NCBI GenBank assembly: GCA_022361535.1
Contig: JAKSAU010000236.1
Coordinates: 1 to 20,186, forward strand
Direction: 5' to 3'
Length of the DNA: 20,186 bases
Origin: Desulfobacterales bacterium
GTDB lineage: Bacteria > Desulfobacterota > Desulfobacteria > Desulfobacterales > Desulfobacteraceae
Of the stretch, positions 1-7,576 are shown one piece after another. Positions within the stretch are counted from its first letter, which is position 1; every line of letters starts with the position of its first letter. The translations under genes were made by a program, and so were the position numbers. The notes under the pieces are model-generated. The model ran no database searches. It saw only the letters and a list, made by a program, of their open reading frames with translations, and was not told the DNA's origin.

Positions 1-786
1 AACAAGGATATGTTCAAACTGTTTTGTGTCCCTGTGGAAAACATTAAAAAAGCACCGGCAGATCCGATATTGTACGACGGCACAAAAGACAGGCTAAGTA
101 TCCGGCATCCCGAACAGGAAGCCAGGTACGAACTCCAACATATTAATGGGGTTTACAAAATCATTAACGGCAGCACCACCCCCCTTAGGCCAGGCGTATT
201 GGCAGGGGGCGAGGGCTCTTATGAGATAGATTACGGGCAGGCGAACGGAAAAAGCACCCATGCCATTAACCTCCATTACCCGGAGGCTTTTTCAGATCCG
301 ATCACTATCATGGTGGATGCGCTCTGGCTTCAGCCTGACTTTAGCGATAAACTGAATCAACGGGTATCTGTAAAATCATATTCACGGCATATTCCCGGAA
401 TTAAATGGCGTAAAACAGATAACACTGTAGGCCATGCAGCCAATGTCTTCCATGAAGATATGGATGTATTCATGTATCTGTTGTCCCTGCGTCATAAAGC
501 CAGGTTCAACTATGATGATATTGTAAGCTTGATACGGGTACAGGGCAGTGTGTTCAACGGCCAGTTCAAGCAAGTTGCAGGACTGTTCAAAGGAGTCCGG
601 GTGGAAGAGGCAAAAATTCAGACGTCATCAGGCAATGCATTAAAATACATTTACCACCTGAACTTTGCAGAGTGCTCTGCCTTTGTCCGGCCCATGGTCA
701 AAGTGTTTGCAGAACAAATCGGAAGGATGCTGGACTGCTGGATGTCACAGGCTGCAGTAGAGATCCGGATTGAGTACAACTCATGA
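1..786 (+). CDS. tssF: Type VI secretion baseplate protein TssF (ImpG/VasA), C-terminal part
   Basis: This is the C-terminal 261 residues of TssF, a baseplate-wedge protein of the type VI secretion system that acts in the cytoplasm under the membrane complex. The frame is open from base 1 (codons N-K-D before the first Met at 10), so the gene begins outside the window; the family is usually about 600 residues. What is seen is the stretch FCVPVENI followed by an Asp/Tyr-rich segment, which matches the family's central 'FCxPVxNLF' region as I remember it, and a C-terminal half (LHYPEAFSDP, then FVRPMVKVFAEQIGRML) without signal peptide or membrane segment. It lies 29 bases upstream of tssL on the same strand, which supports the assignment. 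TssF normally sits beside TssG, TssE or TssK, expected upstream of the window. Confidence 0.8.
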   Translation, partial: NKDMFKLFCVPVENIKKAPADPILYDGTKDRLSIRHPEQEARYELQHINGVYKIINGSTTPLRPGVLAGGEGSYEIDYGQANGKSTHAINLHYPEAFSDPITIMVDALWLQPDFSDKLNQRVSVKSYSRHIPGIKWRKTDNTVGHAANVFHEDMDVFMYLLSLRHKARFNYDDIVSLIRVQGSVFNGQFKQVAGLFKGVRVEEAKIQTSSGNALKYIYHLNFAECSAFVRPMVKVFAEQIGRMLDCWMSQAAVEIRIEYNS

Positions 787-815
787 TCCGGCCCAAATGA
801 AAGAAAAGAGGTAAC

Positions 816-1445
816 ATGGAAAAAAAACTGTGGAAAAGTATTGCTGCGCTCTTTATGGATATGGATCAAGGTATTCGCAACTTTCAAGACGCCGATTCCG
901 TTGACAGGCAGGACGTCATTGACAACCCTGAAGCCAATATCCTGCAGGTAAGAGAGACTGTCAGAAAGCAACTGGATCTGCTTCGCATTGATTTGGCCGA
1001 ATACCTGACCGACCAGGAAAGCTACTATGTCCTTTTTGCCATTGTTATCTATATAGATGAGAACATTCAAGTCAACGTTCTTGATAAAGCAGAGCTTTCC
1101 TGGCCTTTGCTACAAAAAGAATTGTTTGACATAGATGACGGCGGTAACCTTTTCTACGATACCCTGGATCATATTTTAAAGAAGCCCGAAGTCTCCTTGT
1201 TTGTGTTTGAAGTTTATTACTTTTGCCTTAAACACGGATTTTTGGGCAGGTATATCGATGATCCGGTAAAAATCGCAGATTACAAAAAAGTACTAGAGCA
1301 AAAAATAGAAACCCATGAAATTGAAAGCCAGATTCTAATCCCGGAAGAAAGTTCCGATCTACCCCACCTTTTTTCTCCGGCCTGGTACTATGGAATAGCC
1401 GTCACATTTTTAGTTTTGGCCGTGATTGGATTTACCCTGTATTAA
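816..1445 (+). CDS. tssL: Type VI secretion membrane-complex protein TssL (DotU/IcmH family)
   Basis: TssL is the inner-membrane protein that joins TssM and TssJ in the type VI trans-envelope complex and contacts the baseplate. The 209-residue product has the family layout: a helical cytoplasmic domain (about residues 1-165) and one C-terminal membrane anchor (about 187-208, AVTFLVLAVIGFTLY). Recognisable DotU signatures are YYVLFAIVIYIDEN (about 70-83), WPLLQKELF (about 95-103) and VFEVYYFCLKHGFLGRY (about 131-147). The start at 816 follows the ribosome site AGAGGTAAC. There is no C-terminal OmpA/peptidoglycan-binding extension, so this is the short form. It is the last gene of the cluster in this window, because the next gene is convergent. 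Confidence 0.88.
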   Translation: MEKKLWKSIAALFMDMDQGIRNFQDADSVDRQDVIDNPEANILQVRETVRKQLDLLRIDLAEYLTDQESYYVLFAIVIYIDENIQVNVLDKAELSWPLLQKELFDIDDGGNLFYDTLDHILKKPEVSLFVFEVYYFCLKHGFLGRYIDDPVKIADYKKVLEQKIETHEIESQILIPEESSDLPHLFSPAWYYGIAVTFLVLAVIGFTLY

Positions 1446-1480
1446 AAAGATAAAGTTCGTTTGAACTATTGCGGGCAACC

Positions 1481-2173
1481 TTAGTTGCAAAAGGACATCA
1501 TATCCTTTTTTCGGTATAAAGGAACAATGATGGCTTGGTGGGGATCTTTTCTCTTAAACTCGGCAAATGCCGCGTTGGCTTTTTTCATACCCTTATAAGC
1601 ACCGATCCTGACTGCATATATTTTTTTGCCGCTGTCGCAGGTAAGTATCACCAGGGTCGGATCATACCCCTTCCTGATAAATGTCTGCATATTATCGTCT
1701 GCATTTTTTTCTGCGGTATATACACCAGTCTGGATGGAATAGATCCCGGATGTATCAATGGCCGGTGCAGATGCGTTTGCACCGGAGCAAAGTAAAATGG
1801 TATTTGGATGGACCGGTTCTTTTGCTTCTTGTTTAACCGTTTTGACTGTAACATCTTTAACAGGAGAGGATTTAGGGGATACCGGAGATTTTTCGGCAGC
1901 ATCCGGCTTGGGCAGCGGCTTTTTCTTTACAACTTTGGGAACCACCTTTTTAACAACAACGGGAGCTGGCTCAGGTGATATCTCAGGCCTTGATTTGGCT
2001 TTAACAACAGGCTGATATACAATCTTTGTTCTAGTAACAGCCACGGTTTTTTCAGGATTGGAAATCTTATATAAAATAACACCGGCCTGCTTACCCGCTA
2101 TGGCAAGCACAAAGGTGACTATCGCCCCAAGGGCAATCATTTTCAGCAAATCCATAGAAAAGGATGATCTCAT
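1481..2173 (-). CDS. SPOR-domain inner-membrane protein
   Basis: The 230-residue protein has an N-terminal membrane anchor (about residues 8-27, LLKMIALGAIVTFVLAIAG). A low-complexity Lys/Pro/Val linker follows (about 55-120, repeated VVKK and PKP units), then a C-terminal SPOR-like domain (about 143-225). The SPOR core shows the duplicated 'YSIQTGVY...A' and 'YAVRIGAYKGMKKANAAFAEFKRK' halves. SPOR domains bind peptidoglycan stripped of stem peptides, usually at division septa, and the Pro-rich linker would span the periplasm. Two cysteines (about 129 and 175) could form a disulfide. It lies convergent to tssL with only 35 bases between, and downstream of the solute-binding gene on the same strand (gap about 128 bases). 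The ribosome site is weak. Met7 is an alternative start, also poorly preceded. Confidence 0.75.
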   Translation of the reverse strand: MRSSFSMDLLKMIALGAIVTFVLAIAGKQAGVILYKISNPEKTVAVTRTKIVYQPVVKAKSRPEISPEPAPVVVKKVVPKVVKKKPLPKPDAAEKSPVSPKSSPVKDVTVKTVKQEAKEPVHPNTILLCSGANASAPAIDTSGIYSIQTGVYTAEKNADDNMQTFIRKGYDPTLVILTCDSGKKIYAVRIGAYKGMKKANAAFAEFKRKDPHQAIIVPLYRKKDMMSFCN

Positions 2174-2301
2174 CTATTTAAATTTTCCAATTTCCCCGGT
2201 TGTTTTGGCGGTATCTTTGGATACCAGCGTTAATGTAGTGCTTTCAGGCGAATCTGTCCATTATTATTCATCCAAATATTAAGAAAATTATTAAACTTTC
2301 C

Positions 2302-3090
2302 TCAATCCACATATCTTTTTACAATGCTTGAATACCTTTTGGTCTGCTTTACGGCTTTAATTGTATCCCATATTTGTTCTGCCAGCTTGGGCCGGTTGCG
2401 TGTAAATTTATGGGAAAGCATCAGATAATACGGTTTTTCCCATATGGGCGGTTTTACTTTTTCAATATTGCCGTAATCATTTGGATATTTTTCAAGATAT
2501 GCGTCAAAAACCGTTTCCAGACAGACAAATCCCTGGAGCCGTTTGTGAATAAGCAGTTTGGGAGTTTTTCTGTTTACAGTCTCCTCGCGGATAAAATGAT
2601 ATTTGGGTTTAAGATCTTCTGCAATACTCCAGCCAAGAGGAATGCCAACAAGACCTGAAACATTTTTGAATTCATGACCGTCCCAATGGATGGGATCTTT
2701 TTTGAGTTTGTAAAGAAAATAACCATTGTCCCTTGTTTTCCTTGTCGTATCAACTTTTCCGTTTTTCATTGGATAGGTGCCGATTTTCGTACGGGACGAT
2801 TTAAAACTGGCCGGGAAAATACCATCGACCTTATTTTGTTCAATCAGGTGAAGGCACATGTTCCAGGGGCGTCTTTCCAGTCGGACATCAAGGGACAGGA
2901 TCTCGGCGACCAGTTGGTAAAGTTCTATCTCAATACCAGGGTTCTTCCTTTGAAACTCAGGACCGCCTCCGATAATATAATTGCCTCCGGGCGTATCGTC
3001 TGTTACCCACACCAGGGTACCAGCATTGGCCGCATATGCCGACAAGCATATAAAAATTAAAACAATGAACCTGAAAGGCTTCATTGGCAT
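2302..3090 (-). CDS. Periplasmic solute-binding-like protein (SBP family 3/PBPb type)
   Basis: The product is a 262-residue exported protein resembling the extracellular solute-binding proteins of family 3. There are in-frame Met codons at 3105, 3090 and 3084. I choose 3090 because GTGGAG lies 7 bases before it. A signal peptide is clear (MPMKPFRFIVLIFICLSAYA, cleaved near ANA-G). The mature part has the typical layout: GTLVWVTDD near the N terminus, a GIEIELYQLVAEIL helix, and a central EQNKVDGIFPA strand where family members usually carry the loop reporting ligand-bound state. The end is IKRYVD-like. No ABC permease or ATPase gene is adjacent, so it is an orphan, as is common for this family in Desulfobacterota and Vibrio. 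The ligand cannot be read from the sequence. The family also feeds sensor kinases and diguanylate cyclases, and the divergent neighbour is one of the latter. Confidence 0.72.
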   Translation of the reverse strand: MPMKPFRFIVLIFICLSAYAANAGTLVWVTDDTPGGNYIIGGGPEFQRKNPGIEIELYQLVAEILSLDVRLERRPWNMCLHLIEQNKVDGIFPASFKSSRTKIGTYPMKNGKVDTTRKTRDNGYFLYKLKKDPIHWDGHEFKNVSGLVGIPLGWSIAEDLKPKYHFIREETVNRKTPKLLIHKRLQGFVCLETVFDAYLEKYPNDYGNIEKVKPPIWEKPYYLMLSHKFTRNRPKLAEQIWDTIKAVKQTKRYSSIVKRYVD

Positions 3091-3309
3091 CTTTATTCTC
3101 CACATATTTGCTGGATTGTTTTACGACGACTATAGCAAACGTATCCCAATAAATCACCAAATACCCAACCAACTTATATATATTCTTGATTTAGCCGGAA
3201 AGCCGCATTAAAATCCCCTTCCAGATAGTTCAAAAAAGCGACACGATTCAATTTAAACTCGGGTTAAGAATTTTTGCCCATCTAAAACAGGCAGCAGTGT
3301 TCAATATCA

Positions 3310-5043
3310 ATGAAGACGTCCAAAACATATTCACCTGCAGCAACACTTTTTTTTGTATCCCTTTTGATTACATTATTCTGCTCTTTAGCGGACGCACGTG
3401 AACAGGTTCGAATTCTCCCGGAAACGACTTACCTTCTGGATTATACGGGAGAATTGGAACTGGCCGATTTGGCCAAGCCGGCCAATAAAGCCCGATTTAA
3501 ATCCTCTTTTTCCTCCAATTATAGATTTGGCATCACTTCTGCTGCACTTTGGCTTAAATTTAAAATCAATGACCCGCTAGTCGTTTCAAAAGAACCTGAT
3601 CAAAATTGGCTTATTGTGATTGATAAAGCCTTTTCCTATGTTGACTTGTATGTGCCTGTAAACCAGACTGACGGTATAGGCCAACTTAAGTACAGTGCAG
3701 GTACGGCTCAGGATATTTCAGATAGGTCACACATATACCGCTACCCTGTTTTTACGTTCCCGGAAAATACGGCATTAGATCGCCATTTTTATCTAAGAAT
3801 AGGGCCTAAAGAGACATACACCCATACATCCCTTAATTTCTCTCTATATATTGAGACCCGGGACAGCTTTGTGAAAATGTCCTGGAAGGAGCTTTCTTTT
3901 TACGGTGTTGTAATCGGCATCATGGGTGCCATGATTCTTTATAACTTCTTTTTATTCATACTATTAAGAGATAAAGCGTATTTTCTATATATCGGATATA
4001 TTTCCTGCTTCTTAGTTTATCTTTTTTTCAGAGCAGGCCTTATCGGTATTCTCGAAGTTGACCACCTCAAATTTGCCACGATTCCCTTGATCTGTTTTGC
4101 TTTTGTATTTGCATCTTTATTCGCCCAGACATTTTTAAGCACCAAAGAACATTCTCCTTTGATACATAAACTTATCTGGTTGTTGATCGCAGGTTCCACT
4201 TTGACTGTTTTAGGGATTGTCCTAGGTCGCCCTAAAGAAGCCAATACACTCATCCATGTCTTAGGGTTAATTGCGCCCATTGTCCTGTTGGGTGCAGGAA
4301 TCAAACGCTTTATTCAGGGTTACACACCTGCCAGGGGATATCTGGCAGCGTGGATTATGCTGCTTTTCAGTTCAGTCATTGCCGGGGGTATCGGTCTTGG
4401 TTTCATACCAAGTAATTTTTTTACCACCCATGCCTTATTTATAGGAACAGCTTTAGAATCCATACTTCTGTCCATTGCCCTTGGAGACCGTATCCGGACA
4501 CTGGAAATAGAAAAACAGCAACTTAAAGAACAGGAACAGCATTTAAAACGGCTTTCTATTACAGACAGCCTGACCGGATTATATAATAAACGCTGGTTCT
4601 CCAAGGCATTGTCCAGTGAAATAAAAAACTGCCGCAGCTTGTCTGCTCCACTGTCTCTGATGGTTCTGGATGTGGATCATTTTAAAGGATTTAACGACAC
4701 ATTCGGCCATATTGCCGGGGACAAAGTTCTTAAAACCCTTGGCAGGCTCATGCGTGCCGGTATCCGGGAATCCGACATTGCTTGTCGATATGGCGGAGAG
4801 GAATTCTCAATCATTTTGCCTAAAACAAGACTCAAGCAGGCCATGGAGATTGCAGAACGGCTCAGGCAGAAGTTCGAAATGACTGAATTCAACACCGATA
4901 CAGACCGTCCAGGACAGGCTACTATCAGCATCGGGGTGACCGAATTGTCTGCCAGGGAAACCGGTAAATCCTTTTTTGGCAGAGCAGATAAGGCCCTTTA
5001 CACTGCAAAATCCAGCGGCAGGAACCAGGTTACGGGAATGTAA
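3310..5043 (+). CDS. Membrane diguanylate cyclase: 7TMR-DISM sensor with GGDEF domain
   Basis: This 577-residue protein should condense two GTP into cyclic-di-GMP in response to a periplasmic signal. Domains in order: a signal peptide (residues 1-29, ending ADA-R); an extracellular 7TMR-DISMED2-like beta domain (about 35-190); seven membrane helices of the 7TMR-DISM type (about 195-395); a short coiled coil (about 398-415, EIEKQQLKEQEQ); and a C-terminal GGDEF domain (about 418-577). The active site is GGEEF at 495-499, an allowed variant. The metal/GTP segment DVDHFKGFNDTFGH is intact. An RxxD product-inhibition site, R486-E-S-D489, stands five residues before the GGEEF, so feedback inhibition is expected. 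No convincing ribosome site precedes the ATG at 3310. The gene is monocistronic: the upstream gene is divergent and the downstream one convergent. Confidence 0.9.
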   Translation: MKTSKTYSPAATLFFVSLLITLFCSLADAREQVRILPETTYLLDYTGELELADLAKPANKARFKSSFSSNYRFGITSAALWLKFKINDPLVVSKEPDQNWLIVIDKAFSYVDLYVPVNQTDGIGQLKYSAGTAQDISDRSHIYRYPVFTFPENTALDRHFYLRIGPKETYTHTSLNFSLYIETRDSFVKMSWKELSFYGVVIGIMGAMILYNFFLFILLRDKAYFLYIGYISCFLVYLFFRAGLIGILEVDHLKFATIPLICFAFVFASLFAQTFLSTKEHSPLIHKLIWLLIAGSTLTVLGIVLGRPKEANTLIHVLGLIAPIVLLGAGIKRFIQGYTPARGYLAAWIMLLFSSVIAGGIGLGFIPSNFFTTHALFIGTALESILLSIALGDRIRTLEIEKQQLKEQEQHLKRLSITDSLTGLYNKRWFSKALSSEIKNCRSLSAPLSLMVLDVDHFKGFNDTFGHIAGDKVLKTLGRLMRAGIRESDIACRYGGEEFSIILPKTRLKQAMEIAERLRQKFEMTEFNTDTDRPGQATISIGVTELSARETGKSFFGRADKALYTAKSSGRNQVTGM

Positions 5044-5047
5044 CTGT

Positions 5048-5098
5048 GGCAAAACCATCTGATAATTCTGCTTCATAATTCCTTGTTCAGGTTTTGCC
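5048..5098. terminator. Inverted repeat between convergent genes, possible bidirectional terminator
   Basis: The arms GGCAAAACC (5048-5056) and GGTTTTGCC (5090-5098) are perfect 9-base complements around a 33-base loop. They lie in the 94-base gap between the converging diguanylate cyclase and amide hydrolase genes. The position suits shared transcription termination or mRNA end protection. There is no clean T-run after either arm and the loop is long, so intrinsic termination is only a possibility. Confidence 0.4.
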
Positions 5099-5137
5099 GG
5101 TTTAATCCTGTACTGAGCGGATCAAGCGTGTAGACGT

Positions 5138-6031
5138 TTATACCAGATCAGACGCTAAAATGCCCTCAGCGCCTATCCTTTCTTGAAAATATGAATCATG
5201 TCCCTTGAACGTTTCGATGACTTTGCTGTCTAATGATACCTTCCATATTCTTTCAAAATCCATGGAAAGGGCAATGTAAATATGGTTTGTCCGGGGGGTA
5301 AAAATCATCGAACACAGGGTTGAGAATTTTTCATCGTTCATGACCACACTTTTAAGAAGTTCAAAACCTTTATCAACAGTGAATGATTCGTTGTTATTAA
5401 GTATATAGTCGTAGGCAGTGATGTATCTGTCAGCACCTGCACCTTGAGCTCGTGTGTAAGGTTCGCCGGTCAGATCATGATTGGAAAAATTTGTCATGAC
5501 AATAAAGTTCTTATCAATATCCGTGATAAAATTTTCATTATTATCTGTTTCGGTAACCATTGCATTTCCGTTTATATCAGCAAACAGGTTATGGATTGAC
5601 GGGCCGAGAAATTGAATCCATTGCTTGCCGCCTGCACTTTCCTTGACCTGGCTGACATTGGAAACGCTTGATAATGTCTCATACTGCTCATCAATATGAG
5701 CTTCTCCTTTTCCAGGCGTTTTTTTGCCCTCAACATGGGGTTCAATTTCCTGGGAGGCGCAAAAAAGACCATTGCTGTTTATTCCGCAGGTTTTGGCAAA
5801 ATATCCTTCATAATCAGGATCATCAATCGTTTGGTCGTACAAAAAAGAAAGATGAAAAATATTCATCCCCATATTGGATTCGATCATAAACTTTAAAGGT
5901 ATCGAAAAATAATCAAAATTCATTCCGTAAAAAATCTGATTTCCGTATAAAGCAAAACTGGTACATGCATATGCAGTCGACGAAAATCCTAGTATCAAAA
6001 ACAATATAAAAAACATCAGCTTTAATTTCAT
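5138..6031 (-). CDS. Secreted Ntn-type linear amide hydrolase (choloylglycine hydrolase-like)
   Basis: The 297-residue protein has a signal peptide (residues 1-22, ending STAYA). It is followed directly by Cys23 in A-CTSFALYG, the arrangement in which cleavage exposes the N-terminal cysteine nucleophile of the choloylglycine/penicillin-V-acylase superfamily. The next conserved segment is FYGMNFDY (34-41). Asp40 aligns with the catalytic Asp of bile-salt hydrolases, but the preceding Arg of the usual GRNxD motif is Met37 here. The typical AMVTETDNNEN and VMTNFSNHD segments are present mid-protein. The substrate is unknown; the family cleaves linear amides, including bile salts, acyl-homoserine lactones and penicillin V. 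The start follows a CCGGAG site 5 bases upstream. A lipoprotein reading (YAC) is less likely because the lipobox lacks Leu at -3. Confidence 0.75.
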   Translation of the reverse strand: MKLKLMFFILFLILGFSSTAYACTSFALYGNQIFYGMNFDYFSIPLKFMIESNMGMNIFHLSFLYDQTIDDPDYEGYFAKTCGINSNGLFCASQEIEPHVEGKKTPGKGEAHIDEQYETLSSVSNVSQVKESAGGKQWIQFLGPSIHNLFADINGNAMVTETDNNENFITDIDKNFIVMTNFSNHDLTGEPYTRAQGAGADRYITAYDYILNNNESFTVDKGFELLKSVVMNDEKFSTLCSMIFTPRTNHIYIALSMDFERIWKVSLDSKVIETFKGHDSYFQERIGAEGILASDLV

Positions 6032-6128
6032 ATAAACTCCGGGGATTCAATTTCTACCGTTGTGAACATTTCTCTGAATACAATAACAGTTCAAATTATA
6101 CGTCCATGGGGTTATAGCAGCAATTTTC

Positions 6129-6560
6129 TTATTTTTTCAAGGCAACCAGAAATTTGCGATAGGTTTTTTGAAGTCGAGCGTTGAATATGCCTGCCAAACG
6201 CCTGTAGATGACATATCCGACTTCAGGATGATCGCTTAAGACCCGGTGCAAGGTGCGCGTCGGAAATTTAAGGGCTTTCACATCAGTTATACACACGGCT
6301 GTGGCAGTATAGAAAGCCGCTTCCACAAGACTTGACCAGCCAAAAATCTCCCCCCGCTCTGTTAAGCTGTATATAAAGGTATCTTCATCAATCAATAAAT
6401 CCGTGATACCTTCCTCTAATATATATAGGTTATCTGCACTTTCTCCTTCTTTGAAAATGACAGTGCCGTCTTCAAACTGCTCTTCAGAGCAAATATCAGC
6501 AATTTCTCCCATGACGGTAAGGTCAAGGCCGGTAAAAAGATCAGATTCTGTGATATGCAT
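6129..6560 (-). CDS. Stand-alone cyclic-nucleotide-binding-domain protein (Crp-like sensor without HTH)
   Basis: I place the start at 6560, where AGGAAAGGAAGG lies just upstream of the ATG. The frame stays open 24 codons further but without a ribosome site. The 143-residue product is essentially one CAP/cNMP-binding domain. It has a helical N-cap, a beta roll with EDGTVIFKEGESADNLYILEEG (about 30-51) and ERGEIFGWSSL (about 68-78), then helices ending KTYRKFLVALKK. There is no DNA-binding helix-turn-helix. In the phosphate-binding cassette the usual Arg of 'PRTATV' is replaced (FYTATAVC), so canonical cAMP binding is doubtful. GEIFGWSSLVE is typical of an anaerobe CNB subfamily as I remember it. 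Such proteins may act through protein partners or sense another ligand. It shares strand with the amide hydrolase but lies about 97 bases upstream of it. Confidence 0.8.
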   Translation of the reverse strand: MHITESDLFTGLDLTVMGEIADICSEEQFEDGTVIFKEGESADNLYILEEGITDLLIDEDTFIYSLTERGEIFGWSSLVEAAFYTATAVCITDVKALKFPTRTLHRVLSDHPEVGYVIYRRLAGIFNARLQKTYRKFLVALKK

Positions 6561-6703
6561 TTTTTCCTTCCTTTCCTGATATAAAATATGCTTACGGGTT
6601 ATGGATATGCTGACTTGAGTTTGAAAAATCAAATTTCAAAACGATTATGGTTTAAATCGGATATATGCGCTTGCCCCACAAAGTTTATCCTTGTTTGTTA
6701 TTT

Positions 6704-6895
6704 TCATTCAGGTCTGGGTTCGCCCCTGCGTTCTATTGTATAATTGACAGGGTATTCGGTTTCATACTCCAGATGTTCCCTGGTTTGCTGAACCAGTTCC
6801 GGAGTAATGTAGTTTTTCGCGGCCAAAGTAAACACCGCGCCATGAATGCCTGGGTTATAGAAGATAAGATTTTTGTCTAACATTTTTGCTTCCAT
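6704..6895 (-). CDS. Small protein of unknown function (63 residues)
   Basis: I do not recognise this protein. The start at 6895 is well supported by an AAGGAGGT ribosome site about 5 bases before ATG. A longer reading of the same frame up to 7030 has no such site. The 63 residues contain a hydrophobic stretch LIFYNPGIHGAVFTLAAK (about 9-26) too polar for a secure membrane helix, then a charged C-terminal half (TREHLEYETEYPVNYTIERR). There is no signal peptide and no cysteine. It lies between the cyclic-nucleotide-binding protein gene and the 55-residue CxxC protein gene, all on the minus strand. The three may share a transcript, but gaps of about 143 and 272 bases argue against tight coupling. 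Confidence 0.55.
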   Translation of the reverse strand: MEAKMLDKNLIFYNPGIHGAVFTLAAKNYITPELVQQTREHLEYETEYPVNYTIERRGEPRPE

Positions 6896-7116
6896 AAGCC
6901 ACCTCCTTAATTCAAAAATGGGGCAAGCGATCCCTTTACATTCTTTGTGAAGGACGGACTCGTATCTGTAGCTGGGATGAAAACATCTGGCAGGTGAATT
7001 GTGACGAGAACCTGTTTTATTACGGATCACATTTCAAATCATCAGGTTTGTCAGCAGGGTTTTACATATCTCCATCATACCTTCATGGATAGAATTGTCA
7101 AGATGGATAAAGTCTA

Positions 7117-7151
7117 CCGCCCCACCTCTGCTGTCTGCAGGCGTGGGGCGG
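7117..7151. terminator. GC-rich stem-loop downstream of the 55-residue protein gene
   Basis: CCGCCCCAC (7117-7125) and GTGGGGCGG (7143-7151) form a perfect 9-base, very stable stem with a 17-base loop. The stem begins 16 bases after the stop of the minus-strand 55-residue gene, where a terminator is expected. On the minus strand it is followed by TAGACTTTATCC, a poor T-tract, so it may be a weak terminator or an RNA-protecting hairpin instead. Confidence 0.45.
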
Positions 7152-7167
7152 ATAGGAATGTCATTCA

Positions 7168-7335
7168 TTAGAGTTTTTCCGGTTTGCACAGATTTTCAGG
7201 CTTAGCAGCGCTGCGGCCGCAGCCTTCACAATAATGTGTTGCCGGTTTGATAAGGGCAATATATGCCTTTGGATCCTTTACCTGGAGTTCTTCTTCCACA
7301 TATGCACATAAGGTTTTTTCTTCATTATCGCTCAT
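7168..7335 (-). CDS. Mini-protein with CxxC motif (55 residues)
   Basis: This is a short but well-formed gene. An ATG at 7335 is preceded by GGAGGT at about 9 bases, and the frame runs 55 codons to TAA (7168-7170). The acidic N-terminal half (MSDNEEKTLCAYVEEEL) is followed by KDPKAYIALIKPATHYCEGCGRS. Cys36 and Cys39 make a CxxC pair, with further cysteines at 10 and 50. Four cysteines in 55 residues suggest a metal site or redox role, though the spacing does not match a zinc ribbon I can name. There is no signal peptide. A strong GC hairpin follows the stop. Function unknown. Confidence 0.6.
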   Translation of the reverse strand: MSDNEEKTLCAYVEEELQVKDPKAYIALIKPATHYCEGCGRSAAKPENLCKPEKL

Positions 7336-7510
7336 TTCAGGGTACCTCCGTTTTGATTAAGAGAATGCATGGTTTTTATGCCGCAAACAAGAAGTTACGA
7401 AAGACTTAAGATTGATACGGCGTCATTAGCAATAAGGTATCCACTGGGTGTAGGATGTCAAGCTGGTCTCCAAACACAAATAGACTGTATTTATAGCGAC
7501 TTAAAAACGT

Positions 7511-7542
7511 CCACGGCCCTGTCTTTTCAGACAGGGCCATGG
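7511..7542 (-). terminator. Rho-independent terminator of the 190-residue protein gene
   Basis: GGCCCTGTCT (7515-7524) and AGACAGGGCC (7529-7538) form a perfect 10-base stem with a 4-base loop. Three more base pairs (CCA/TGG) lie beyond a single mismatch. Read on the minus strand, the stem is followed by ACG and then TTTTT. It lies 35 bases after the stop of the gene ending at 7577. This is the clearest intrinsic terminator in the window. Confidence 0.85.
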
Positions 7543-7576
7543 CATAAGGCGCTGGTATAATAACTGTCAGGGAGTA

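Noticed and set aside
1454..1467. AGTTC/GAACT mini-hairpin between tssL and the SPOR gene
   Set aside because: Only 5 base pairs without a T-run; too weak to call a terminator.
7369..7560. A 63-codon plus-strand frame between the CxxC mini-gene and the 190-residue gene
   Set aside because: No ribosome site, no recognisable protein pattern, and its end runs through the terminator hairpin at 7511-7542.
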